Assembly (NCBI GenBank): GCA_016875515.1
Contig: VGRA01000071.1
Location: 1-8,892, forward strand
Reading direction: 5' to 3'
Length of the DNA: 8,892 nucleotides
DNA from: Deltaproteobacteria bacterium
GTDB taxonomy: Bacteria > Myxococcota > Myxococcia > Myxococcales > Myxococcaceae
The notes beneath the pieces are model-generated. The model saw nothing but the letters and a program-made list of their open reading frames with translations. It was not told the DNA's origin and made no database searches. Position numbers and translations under genes: made by a program. Of the stretch, positions 1-6,774 are shown in pieces. The number at the start of each line of letters is the position of its first letter. Within the stretch, counting starts at the first letter, position 1.

Positions 1-1649
1 CCCTGGCCGCACGTCCCTACCGCGGCGGCGTGGTCGCCACCCAACACCCGTACGCGTCCGAGGCCGCCCTGCAGATGCTGGAGGCGGGGGGCAACGCCGT
101 GGACGCGGCGGTGGCGGCGGCCTTCGTGCTCGCGGTCGTGGCACCGTACCACTCGGGCATTGGCGGCGGCGGCTTCGCTGTGGGCTGGGACGTCCACGCC
201 CGCGCCCCCTGGGCGCTGGACTTCCGCGAGCTGGCCCCCGCCGCCGCCCACCGGGACATGTTCGTGAAGGACGGCAAGGTGGTGCCGGGGCTGTCCACGG
301 ACGGCGCCCTCTCCGTGGCCGTGCCCGGCGCGGTGGCCGGCTACCTGGAGTTGCAGGAGGCGCGCGGGAAGCTTCCGCGGCGGGCGGTGCTCGCGCCGGC
401 CATCCTCCGCGCCCGCGAGGGCTTCTGGGTGTCCCCCAAGTACCAGCAAATGGCCTCGGTCCGGCTGGAGTGCCTGCGCAGGGACGCCGAGGCCGCGCGG
501 ATCTTTCTGCGCCCCGGCGCGGACGGGCGCCCGGACGTCCCGGGGCTGGGCACGGTGCTGCGCCAGCCGGAGCTGGCCCGCACGCTGGAGGCCCTGGCCG
601 CCCGGGGCGCAAGGACGTTCTATGAGGGCCCCACCGCCCGGGCCCTCGCCGGGGCGGTGCAGGCGGGCGGCGGCGCGCTGACGGAGGCGGACCTCGCCGC
701 CTACCGGACGGAGCCGCGCACCCCGCTGGAGGGCAGCTACCGGGGGCGGCGCGTCGTCACCATGCCCCCGCCGTCCGCGGGGGGCCTGGCGGTGGTGCAG
801 GTGCTGGGCGTGCTGGAGCGCACGGGCCCCGTGCCCTTCCAGGACCCCGGCGCCCTGCACCGGCTGGCCGAGGCGCTGCGGCAGAGCTACGCGGACCGGG
901 CCCGCCACCTCGGGGACCCGGCCTTCACCGAGGTGCCGCTCGCCCGCCTCACCTGCACCGAGCACCTGGACGCGCTCGCCCGCACCATCGACCCCGCGCG
1001 CGCCACCCCGTCCGCCTCCCTCCAGGTGGCTCCCGCCGCAGAAGAAAAGCCGAAGAACACCTCGCACCTGTCCGTGCTGGACCGGGACGGAAACGCCGTG
1101 TCGCTCACCACCACCGTCAACTACGCCTTCGGCAGCTGCCTCGTGGCCAAGGGGACGGGCGTGCTGCTCAACGACGAGATGGACGATTTTGCAGCCCAGC
1201 CGCTCACGCCCAACGTCTACGGGCTCGTCACCGGCGAGGCCAACGCCGTGGCACCGCGCAAACGGCCCCTGTCCTCCATGTCCCCCACGCTCGTCTTCGC
1301 CCCGGGCGCCCCCGAGCGGGTGCATCTGGTGGTGGGCGCCCCCGGCGGCCCCACCATCCCCACCACCGTGCTGCAGGTCATCCGCAACGTGGTGGACCAC
1401 GGCATGGACCTCCCCCGCGCGGTGGGCCACGGGCGTGTGCACCACCAGTACCTCCCGGACGCGCTCATGGTGGAGCGGTATGCGCTGGACCCCGCCACCG
1501 CCGCCGCGCTGGAGGCCCGCGGCCACGTCCTCTCCCGGAAGATGGAGGCCTGGGGGGACGCCGAGGCGGTCATGGAGGACCCAGCCACCGGCCTGCGCTA
1601 CGCCGCGCCCGACCCTCGCAACGAGGGCGCGGCCCTGGGACAGGACTGA
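1..1649 (+). CDS. ggt: gamma-glutamyltransferase (5' end outside window)
   Basis: Gamma-glutamyltransferases are usually exported. They cleave the gamma-glutamyl bond of glutathione and related compounds and transfer the glutamyl group to water or amino acids. The frame is open from base 3, and the GTG at base 30 is an internal valine in the usual N-terminal motif (GVVAT, then HPYASEAALQMLEAGGNAVDA), so the true start and signal peptide lie upstream. Counting from base 30, DFRE (64-67) supplies the substrate-binding Arg. NTSHLSV (343-349) contains the autoprocessing and catalytic Thr344, encoded at 1059-1061. NDEMDDF follows at 381-387, PLSSMSPT at 413-420 gives the oxyanion-hole serines, and GAPGGPTIPT at 437-446 the glycine pair. 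All key residues are present and about 540 residues are visible, normal for the family. The stop is 13 bases before the next start, suggesting co-transcription. Confidence 0.93.
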   Translation, partial: LAARPYRGGVVATQHPYASEAALQMLEAGGNAVDAAVAAAFVLAVVAPYHSGIGGGGFAVGWDVHARAPWALDFRELAPAAAHRDMFVKDGKVVPGLSTDGALSVAVPGAVAGYLELQEARGKLPRRAVLAPAILRAREGFWVSPKYQQMASVRLECLRRDAEAARIFLRPGADGRPDVPGLGTVLRQPELARTLEALAARGARTFYEGPTARALAGAVQAGGGALTEADLAAYRTEPRTPLEGSYRGRRVVTMPPPSAGGLAVVQVLGVLERTGPVPFQDPGALHRLAEALRQSYADRARHLGDPAFTEVPLARLTCTEHLDALARTIDPARATPSASLQVAPAAEEKPKNTSHLSVLDRDGNAVSLTTTVNYAFGSCLVAKGTGVLLNDEMDDFAAQPLTPNVYGLVTGEANAVAPRKRPLSSMSPTLVFAPGAPERVHLVVGAPGGPTIPTTVLQVIRNVVDHGMDLPRAVGHGRVHHQYLPDALMVERYALDPATAAALEARGHVLSRKMEAWGDAEAVMEDPATGLRYAAPDPRNEGAALGQD

Positions 1650-1662
1650 CGGGCCCGGGCAC

Positions 1663-2421
1663 GTGTTCGACCTCCACCTCCACCCCGATGGGCTGACCGA
1701 CGCGGACCTGCAGACGCTCTCGCTCTTCGGTGTCACGCACGGGCTGCTGCCCGCCCACCCGCTGCTCGGCAACCCCACGGAGAAGGCGCTGCTGGCCCAG
1801 TTCCAGGAACTGTGCGGCAGGCAGCGCCAGCGCTGCGCCCGCGCCGGCATCACCGCCTGGGCGGCGCTCGGCATCCACCCCCGCGCGCTCCCCCGGCGCG
1901 GCGCCGAGGCGGTGCTGTCCGCGCTCCCGGAATTGCTTCAGTCCGGGCGGGCGCGCGTTATTGGCCCCGCGGGGCTGTACCGGGACACCGAGGACGAGCG
2001 CGAGGTGCTGCTCGCCCAGGCCCGCCTGGCCCGGCGGCTGCGCGTCCCGCTGCTCGTCACCCTGCCCGTGGCCCACCACGAGCCGCGGACGCGCCGCACG
2101 CTGGATTTGTTGCGCGCGGCGAAGATGCCGAGGGGGCGAGTGGTGGTGGACGGCGTCACCGGCCGCACCCTCCCGGCGGTGCGTGCGCTCGGCTACCGCG
2201 CCGCCCTCTCGCTGCACCCGGACGGTCTGGGGGCGGACCGCGCCGTGGCGCTGTGCCGCAAGCACGGGAGCCAGGGGCTGCTCTTCGCCTCCCACGCCGG
2301 GGACGGCGCCTCCGACCTGCTCGCCCTCCCCCGCGCCCAGGCGCTGCTGCAGCGGGCGGGGCTCTCCGCGCTCGCCGCGCGGGTGGCGCAGCGCAACGCG
2401 CGGGCGCTCCTGCCCCCCTGA
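1663..2421 (+). CDS. TatD/COG1099-like TIM-barrel hydrolase with depleted metal site
   Basis: This 252-residue protein looks like a TIM-barrel metal-dependent hydrolase of the TatD/COG1099 type. I chose GTG 1663, 13 bases after the ggt stop, because it starts the protein at the first barrel strand: MFDLHLHPDG, with HxH at H5/H7. The reading frame runs further upstream but overlaps ggt there. GIHPRALP (70-77) matches the family GxHP segment, and the C-terminal half (RVVVDGVTGRTL 159-170, LHPDGLGADRAV 184-195, SHAGDGASDLLALP 210-223) follows the COG1099 layout as I recall it. The later ligands look lost. IGPAGL (100-105) has Pro102 where relatives have Glu (IGExGLD). LVTLP has Thr133 and VVDG has Gly164 where His is expected. 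It may be an altered or non-catalytic barrel. Family assignment is likely; catalytic status is inference. Confidence 0.75.
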   Translation: MFDLHLHPDGLTDADLQTLSLFGVTHGLLPAHPLLGNPTEKALLAQFQELCGRQRQRCARAGITAWAALGIHPRALPRRGAEAVLSALPELLQSGRARVIGPAGLYRDTEDEREVLLAQARLARRLRVPLLVTLPVAHHEPRTRRTLDLLRAAKMPRGRVVVDGVTGRTLPAVRALGYRAALSLHPDGLGADRAVALCRKHGSQGLLFASHAGDGASDLLALPRAQALLQRAGLSALAARVAQRNARALLPP

Positions 2422-2429
2422 GCGCCCCG

Positions 2430-2457
2430 CGCGCCGGCCCCGTGCCCGGCCGGCGCG
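2430..2457 (+). terminator. GC-rich hairpin after the TIM-barrel gene
   Basis: A perfect 10-bp inverted repeat (CGCGCCGGCC at 2430-2439 and GGCCGGCGCG at 2448-2457) encloses an 8-base loop, 8 bases after the stop of the TIM-barrel gene. There is no T-tract, so it is not a classical intrinsic terminator. It could still end or stabilise the upstream transcript and isolate the next gene, which has its own promoter-like element directly downstream. Confidence 0.4.
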
Positions 2458-2462
2458 ATGTG

Positions 2463-2468
2463 TACAGT
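2463..2468 (+). promoter_or_regulatory. TACAGT -10-like element, possible leaderless start
   Basis: TACAGT matches the TANNNT form of a bacterial -10 box and ends 7 bases before ATG 2476. Transcription would then begin at or next to the start codon, giving a leaderless mRNA. No clear -35 box and no Shine-Dalgarno sequence is visible. This favours ATG 2476 over ATG 2458 as the start of the next gene. Confidence 0.4.
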
Positions 2469-2475
2469 GCGCGTC

Positions 2476-2970
2476 ATGGCGAGTGGCTACGGGGGACTGC
2501 CGCTGGTGGGGCCGTTGCTCAAGGCGTGGGGCGTGCAGACGCGTGCGCAGCTTCTCGCGCTGGACCTGCACGAGGTGGCGGGCCGGCCCGGCGTGGGGAA
2601 GCGCAAGCTGCAGGTGCTCCGGGCGCTGCGGGCGCAGGCGGAACAGGAAACCTCGCCCGAGCCGCCGCTGCCGGACGCCGCGGCGCCCGCCCCGGCCACG
2701 CCGCCGCCCCCCCATCCCCACGGGGCGCTCGGCCTGTGGGCGCTGGGGCGGCTGCGCGCCCCGCTGCTCCGCGTCCGGCTGCAGAAGCCCTTCTTCCATT
2801 GGGAGTTCGCCCGGGTGCTCGCCGAGGCGACGGGCGCCCGCTCGCCCACCCTGCCCGCGGTGCTGCTGCGCGAGTACGCGGAGGCGGCGGCGCTGCGGCC
2901 CACCGAGGAAGGGACGTACGCGTGGGCGCCGGCCCCCACTGGCGGCAACGCCCCGCCTCCCCTACCGTAG
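2476..2970 (+). CDS. helix-hairpin-helix-like protein with possible winged-helix C-terminus
   Basis: A 164-residue protein that I do not recognise as a named family. Residues about 6-48 (GLPLVGPLLKAWGVQTRAQL, then DLHEVAGRPGVGKRKLQVL) resemble a helix-hairpin-helix with a PGVGKRK hairpin, a fold commonly used for non-specific DNA binding. A Pro/Ala-rich linker of about 30 residues follows. The C-terminal 70 residues (KPFFHWEFARVLAEATGA, then LLREYAEAAALRP and EEGTYAWAP) read like a compact helical unit ending in a beta-wing, as in winged-helix domains. I prefer ATG 2476 to ATG 2458 because a TACAGT box lies between them and the initial residues MASGYGGLP then begin the fold. A role in DNA binding is inferred; no catalytic motif is visible. 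The gene stands between two likely transcription starts, so it may be its own unit. Confidence 0.72.
   Translation: MASGYGGLPLVGPLLKAWGVQTRAQLLALDLHEVAGRPGVGKRKLQVLRALRAQAEQETSPEPPLPDAAAPAPATPPPPHPHGALGLWALGRLRAPLLRVRLQKPFFHWEFARVLAEATGARSPTLPAVLLREYAEAAALRPTEEGTYAWAPAPTGGNAPPPLP
2963..2968 (+). promoter_or_regulatory. TACCGT -10-like element overlapping the upstream stop
   Basis: TACCGT fits TANNNT and lies 10 bases before ATG 2979, overlapping the TAG stop of the preceding gene (2968-2970). The implied start site would leave only a few untranslated bases. There is no visible Shine-Dalgarno sequence ahead of ATG 2979. The match is short, and support comes mainly from the same arrangement at two other starts in the window. 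Confidence 0.33.
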
Positions 2971-2978
2971 CGGTTCAC

Positions 2979-3191
2979 ATGCGTTTGCCCTGGTTCCCGT
3001 TCCGCAGGCAGGAGTTGGCCCCGCTCCCCGCGCAGGAGCAGGCCGAGCGCGTGCTCGCCGAGTCGCTGCGGACGCTCGCCCACGCCTGCGCGCGCATGGC
3101 GGAGTTGCTCGAGTCCGAGCGGTTGCGGCGCAAGGGCTACCCGGACCAGGGGCGCACGCTCGAGCGGCTGGACCGGCCGCCCCGGCGGTGA
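2979..3191 (+). CDS. small coiled-coil-prone hypothetical protein (70 aa)
   Basis: A 70-residue protein beginning MRLPWFPFRRQE at ATG 2979, 8 bases after the previous stop. Residues 16-52 form a continuous Ala/Leu/Glu/Arg-rich stretch (PAQEQAERVLAESLRTL, then HACARMAELLESERLRRKG) typical of an amphipathic helix or coiled coil. The tail is basic and Pro-containing. There is no signal peptide or membrane helix. I recognise no family. Support for a real gene comes from the ATG with a TACCGT element upstream, coding-like third-position GC, and the 4-base GTGA overlap with the amidohydrolase start at 3188, which suggests translational coupling. It may assist or regulate the enzyme, but nothing in the sequence proves this. 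Confidence 0.6.
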   Translation: MRLPWFPFRRQELAPLPAQEQAERVLAESLRTLAHACARMAELLESERLRRKGYPDQGRTLERLDRPPRR

Positions 3192-4126
3192 GCGCGCACC
3201 CGGAGGACTGTCCCGCCGGCTGCCTCCCGGCGCGCTGGCAGGAGGGCGGGCGCTTCCCGGCCCGCGCGCTGGGGGACGCGGAGGGACCGCGGCTCCCGGA
3301 GGAACTCCCGCCCGTCATCGACGCCCACGTCCACCTCTTCCCGGACCGCGTCTTCGCCGCCATCTGGCGGTGGTTCGAGGCGCACGGCTGGCCCATCCGC
3401 TACCCGCTGCCCACCCCCGCGGTGCTGGAGTTCCTCTTCTCCCGCGGCGTGCAGCGCGTGGTGGCCCTCCACTACGCCCACAAGCCCGGCATGGCCCGCG
3501 CCCTCAACCGGTACATGGCCGGCCTGTGCGCCGGCGAGCCGCGCATCACGGGCCTTGCCACCGTCTTCCCGGGGGAAGAGGACGCGCCGGGCATCCTCGG
3601 GGAGGCATTCTCGCTGGGGCTCCGGGGAGTGAAGTTGCACTGCCATGTACAGGCCTTCGCCCCGGACGACGTGCGGCTCGAGCCCATCTACCGGGCCTGC
3701 GCGGAGCGGGGGCTGCCGCTCGTCATGCACGCCGGGCGCGAGCCGTCCTCGCCCGCCTACCCGGTGGACCCCTACAGCTTGTGCAGCGCGGACCGCGTGG
3801 AGGCGGTGCTGCGCAGTTGGCCCGGCCTCAAGCTGTGCGTGCCGCACCTGGGCGCGGACGAGTACGGCGCGTACGAGCGCCTCCTCGGGCGCTGCGACAA
3901 CCTCTGGCTCGACACCACCATGGCAGTGGCCGGCTACTTCCCCGGCCAGACGCCGTGGCGGCTCCTGCACGCGCGCCCCGAACGCATCCTGTACGGGACG
4001 GACTTCCCCAACCTCCCGTACGCCTGGGACCGGGAGGTGAAGCGGCTGTCGTCCGAGGCCGGACTGTCCGAGGCCGCGCTCGCCCAGGTGCTGTCCGGCA
4101 CCGCGCTGGGGCTGTACGGCCCATGA
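3188..4126 (+). CDS. amidohydrolase family (Amidohydro_2-like) metal-dependent hydrolase
   Basis: A 312-residue TIM-barrel amidohydrolase of the Amidohydro_2/COG2159 type; the substrate cannot be read from sequence. Metal and active-site motifs appear complete: VIDAHVHLF gives H47/H49, GVKLHCH has K149 and H151, VMHAGRE gives H181, VPHLGADEYGAY gives H220, and YGTDFPNLPY gives D272 near the end of the barrel. GTG 3188 was chosen because it overlaps the TGA of the preceding 70-residue gene. It leaves an extension of about 42 residues before the first strand, with a DCPAGC dicysteine. If that extension is not real, the start would be further downstream, but I see no ATG before the HxH motif. 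Cytoplasmic, with no signal peptide. The stop overlaps ATG 4123, so the receiver gene may be coupled to it. Confidence 0.86.
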   Translation: MSAHPEDCPAGCLPARWQEGGRFPARALGDAEGPRLPEELPPVIDAHVHLFPDRVFAAIWRWFEAHGWPIRYPLPTPAVLEFLFSRGVQRVVALHYAHKPGMARALNRYMAGLCAGEPRITGLATVFPGEEDAPGILGEAFSLGLRGVKLHCHVQAFAPDDVRLEPIYRACAERGLPLVMHAGREPSSPAYPVDPYSLCSADRVEAVLRSWPGLKLCVPHLGADEYGAYERLLGRCDNLWLDTTMAVAGYFPGQTPWRLLHARPERILYGTDFPNLPYAWDREVKRLSSEAGLSEAALAQVLSGTALGLYGP

Positions 4127-4170
4127 GCCCCCTTTCCAAGCGGCCCGCGGCGTACCACCTTGCCCCGCAC

Positions 4171-5042
4171 ATGGCGGCCCCCCACCCCTCCTCGTCGCGG
4201 GCGACGATGACAGCCACCGCACGCTGCTCTGCGACTTCCTCGTGTCGCTCGGCTACCGCACGGGACAGGCACGCAATGGGCGCGAGGCGCTGGACGCCAT
4301 CGAGCAAGAGCTTCCACTGGCTGTCCTGTTGGATTTGCGCAAACCGGTGATGAGCGGCTGGGGACTTCTGGACGCGCTGGAGAAGATGCCCTCGCTCCAG
4401 CGCGTCCCGTTCATCGTCATCTCCGCCTACGGCTTCGAGTGGGAGGCGGAGTTGGTGGGGGCCACGGGGTACATCGGCAAGCCGGTGGAACTGGACGCCG
4501 TGGAGCAGGTGCTCCGCCGCTCGGCGATCCCCGCCGGGCACCCGGAGGGTCCGTATGCCACCGGCGGCCAGCAGGTGACGGTGGGCGCCACCGCCGCGGC
4601 GCAGTGGCGGGAGTACTTCCTGCGCGAGCAGGTTCGCGGGTCCTGGACGCGGATGGGGCTCCGCGCCGGGGACCGCGTGTTCCAGGATCCCAACGTCAAC
4701 GTGGTGATGCCCAACGGCGGCTGGGCGGTCTTCAACGACCTGGACGCCGGCTGGACCGACGGCCGGCTCACCCTGCCCATTGGATGGAATTGCCAGAAGG
4801 CGCTGTTCGGCTCGGCGGACCACCTGCCCGGCGAGCGCGCCACGGCGGCCCAGGGCTTCCGCCACCCCGTGGGCCCCTCCGTCAACGGCGCGTGGGCCCA
4901 GCCTCGGGGCAGCCGCTTGGTCCCGTCCGTGTTCCTGCAGGTTCAAAGGTGGCTCGCCCACCCGTACCGGACCGGGAAGGACGTCCCCCAATCCGTGCCT
5001 TGGGTGCTCGCGGCGTTTGCGGTGTCCGGGGACATCCTCTGA
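4171..5042 (+). CDS. receiver-domain protein with uncharacterised C-terminal domain; apparent frameshift near start
   Basis: The N-terminal half is a CheY-like receiver. The acidic cluster is GDDD (codons 4203-4211), the phospho-acceptor is the Asp at 4332-4334 in LLDLRKPVMSGW, the switch Ser is at 4422-4424 in VISAYG, and the conserved Lys is at 4479-4481 in GYIGKP. From about 4530 follow roughly 170 residues I cannot assign (including QWREYFLREQ, DPNVNVVMPNGGWAVFND and GWTDGRLTLPIGWNC), with no DNA-binding or kinase motif. The reading frame of the receiver has no ATG, GTG or TTG before GTG 4242, which would delete the first strand and the acidic pocket. ATG 4171 and ATG 4123 (overlapping the previous stop) lie in another frame. 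One extra C in C6 at 4178-4183 would give MAAPPPLLVAGDDD. The gene is thus frameshifted, mis-sequenced or truncated. Signalling partner unknown. Confidence 0.72.
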
Positions 5043-5078
5043 GCGGCAGCCCACCCGGGGGGCATGAAACAGGTGCGG

Positions 5079-6482
5079 TCAGTCCTGCTCAATTCCTGAG
5101 AGCACCCAGTCCCGCGGGGAGGCGGAGAGCTGCTCGCCGCAGGACTCACACGCGGGCTGTCCGTTGTCGGACAGCGGGGCGCTGCACCCCGGGCACCGCG
5201 CGGTGGACAGGCCCGCCCGGGGCGTCTGCGCGCCTGGCGTCCGGTGCAACTCCAGCACGGAGCGGCGGTGGCGCCCCTCCACGCTCCAGCGCACCTCCAC
5301 GCGGGCCCGCTGGACGGGCCCCTCGGGGTGCAGGGACAGCAACTCCACCGAGCCCACCGCGCAGGCGCGGAAGGGGGCGGCCGCGCCTGCCGGGCGGGTG
5401 GCCTGGACCGAATCGAGGAAGGCGGGGCTCGCCACCTTCGCGAGCGCGCGCGGGCGGCCGGTGGCCTGCGCCTCCACCCACCGCCAGAAGAGCAGCGCCG
5501 CGCGGTCCTCGAGCACCTGCCGGGAGAAGCCCGGGTCCTGCGCGCACAGCGCCGCCGCCCCCTCGGGCAGGGGCGCAGGCGGACGCGCCTCCACCGCCTG
5601 GGTCATCTCGGCGAGCACCCAGTCGAAGCGGCCGCTGTTGACGATGGCCCCGCAGTGCGCGCACGCCGCCGTCTCGCCCAGCTGCAGCGGCGCACCGCAG
5701 GCGGGGCAGGCCCCTTCCCCACCGCGGGCCGCGGGCGCCTCCTGGCTTCGCAAGAACGTCCAGCACTCCTCGTACGGGCCCAGCGGCGCCTCCCCGGCCG
5801 CAGCGCGCGAAGCCGCGTCGTCCAGGTGCGCCGGGACGTCCCGGTCCCGGCACTGCGCGAGGATGCGGACGTGCAGGGTGTCGAACCGTTCGTCCTGCTC
5901 GGCCGAAACCGCACGTAGTTCCAGCAGCGCCACCTCCGCGGTGGCGTTCCGCAGCCCCTGCGCGTTCAGCAACCTTAGCTGCGTGGAGAGCCGCTGGAAG
6001 GTGGCGTCCGTCACGTGCGCGCGGACGAGCGAGAGATCCCGCCGATTCCAAGCCTCGTCGAGCGAGTGGAACAGCATGCGGGCCCGGGCGTGGAACGGCG
6101 CGTCTGCCAGGGCGGGCGGTGGCGGGGCGGGCGGGACCGCGGCCGCACCGCTGCGGGCCTTCTCCGCTGCCTGCATCCGCCGGAAGTCCCGCACCATGTA
6201 GACCGCCACGCCGGCGAGCAGCAGCCCGAGCACCGGGAGGACCACGAAGGGGTTGGCAGAGCCATCCCCGCTCCCGCCGCGGTCGGTGCCGGACGCGCTG
6301 GCGTAAGCCGTGGGGCGACTGCTGGAGGAGGAATCTCCGCCGGAGGACCCCGAAGAACTCCCCCGGTAGTCCTGTCCCCCGCCGGGGCGCGCCACGGCGG
6401 GGAGCGGGAGGAGCGCCGACAGGAGGATGGCAGCGGCGGCGAGCCGAGGAAGCTGGGCGCCCCGACAGGGGGTGGTGTCCAT
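5079..6482 (-). CDS. Tim44-like domain protein with duplicated zinc-ribbon module
   Basis: A 467-residue protein convergent with the receiver gene (36-base gap). The frame is open for 120 more codons upstream, but I chose the start at 6482 because it begins a signal peptide (MDTTPCRGAQLPRL, hydrophobic core, AVA cleavage at about residue 31) and has GGAG at 6495-6492, 9 bases upstream. A Gly/Ser-rich linker (about 34-75, typical of bacterial Tim44-like proteins) precedes a membrane helix (about 78-97). Then come a Tim44-like domain (about 126-245, with AWNRRDL and PYEECWTFLRSQ) and a zinc ribbon with C259/C262 and C274/C277. A second, more divergent Tim44-like domain follows (about 315-415, DPGFSRQVLEDRA) and a second ribbon with C430/C433 and C445/C448. 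Both modules end in DWVL. Tim44-like domains bind membranes or proteins; the role here is unknown. Confidence 0.85.
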   Translation of the reverse strand: MDTTPCRGAQLPRLAAAAILLSALLPLPAVARPGGGQDYRGSSSGSSGGDSSSSSRPTAYASASGTDRGGSGDGSANPFVVLPVLGLLLAGVAVYMVRDFRRMQAAEKARSGAAAVPPAPPPPALADAPFHARARMLFHSLDEAWNRRDLSLVRAHVTDATFQRLSTQLRLLNAQGLRNATAEVALLELRAVSAEQDERFDTLHVRILAQCRDRDVPAHLDDAASRAAAGEAPLGPYEECWTFLRSQEAPAARGGEGACPACGAPLQLGETAACAHCGAIVNSGRFDWVLAEMTQAVEARPPAPLPEGAAALCAQDPGFSRQVLEDRAALLFWRWVEAQATGRPRALAKVASPAFLDSVQATRPAGAAAPFRACAVGSVELLSLHPEGPVQRARVEVRWSVEGRHRRSVLELHRTPGAQTPRAGLSTARCPGCSAPLSDNGQPACESCGEQLSASPRDWVLSGIEQD

Positions 6483-6774
6483 GCCCTGAATCTCCACGGT
6501 GCGCCGCCCCACCGCCAGAGCCTTGGCGCCGCCTCGGGGCTGGACCTGCTCCCGGTCCGTCCTCGCGCCCCCACACCGAAAGCGCGGCGCCGGGTGAAAG
6601 GGGGGCGCTGCTGCCTGGACCCGAGCGTGACCCGCGGCGAGATGGACATCCTGAACAAGTTTGGGGAGGACCCCAGCCATCGGCAGACCGCGGAGTCGCT
6701 GGAAGTGCTGGGCGTCAGCCCCCGGGCGCAGGGCGTTCCCTGCTGGCGCAGCGAGACGCGGGCGAGGGGGCGAC
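6483..6774. other. spacer without a convincing gene
   Basis: This stretch lies between the divergent Tim44-like gene (- strand) and the nuclease pseudogene (+ strand). It should carry the promoter of the former, but I find no clear -10/-35 pair. On the + strand, ATG 6642 opens a coding-like run (MDILNKFGEDPSHRQTAESL and onwards) in a different frame from the pseudogene and entering it. This might be a remnant or a chance frame. No RNA gene, repeat or insertion-sequence end is visible. Confidence 0.5.

Noticed and set aside
30..1649. GTG at 30 as the start of ggt
   Set aside because: The frame is open to the window edge, and this GTG encodes an internal valine of a conserved N-terminal motif; the signal peptide is missing.
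1570..2799. Long open frame on the minus strand opposite the TIM-barrel gene
   Set aside because: It is a Gln/Arg/Gly-rich shadow typical of GC-rich DNA, with no motif; the plus-strand genes explain the region.
3137..5054. Long minus-strand open frames opposite the amidohydrolase and receiver genes
   Set aside because: Low-complexity composition and no recognisable domain, while the opposite strand carries complete motif sets.
5043..5078. Bidirectional terminator in the convergent gap
   Set aside because: Only a short CCCGGGG-type self-complement is visible; no stable hairpin with a T-tract on either strand.
5164..6201. Plus-strand open frames opposite the Tim44-like gene
   Set aside because: Ser/Arg/Ala-rich shadows with no domain; the minus strand has a signal peptide, membrane helix and zinc ribbons.
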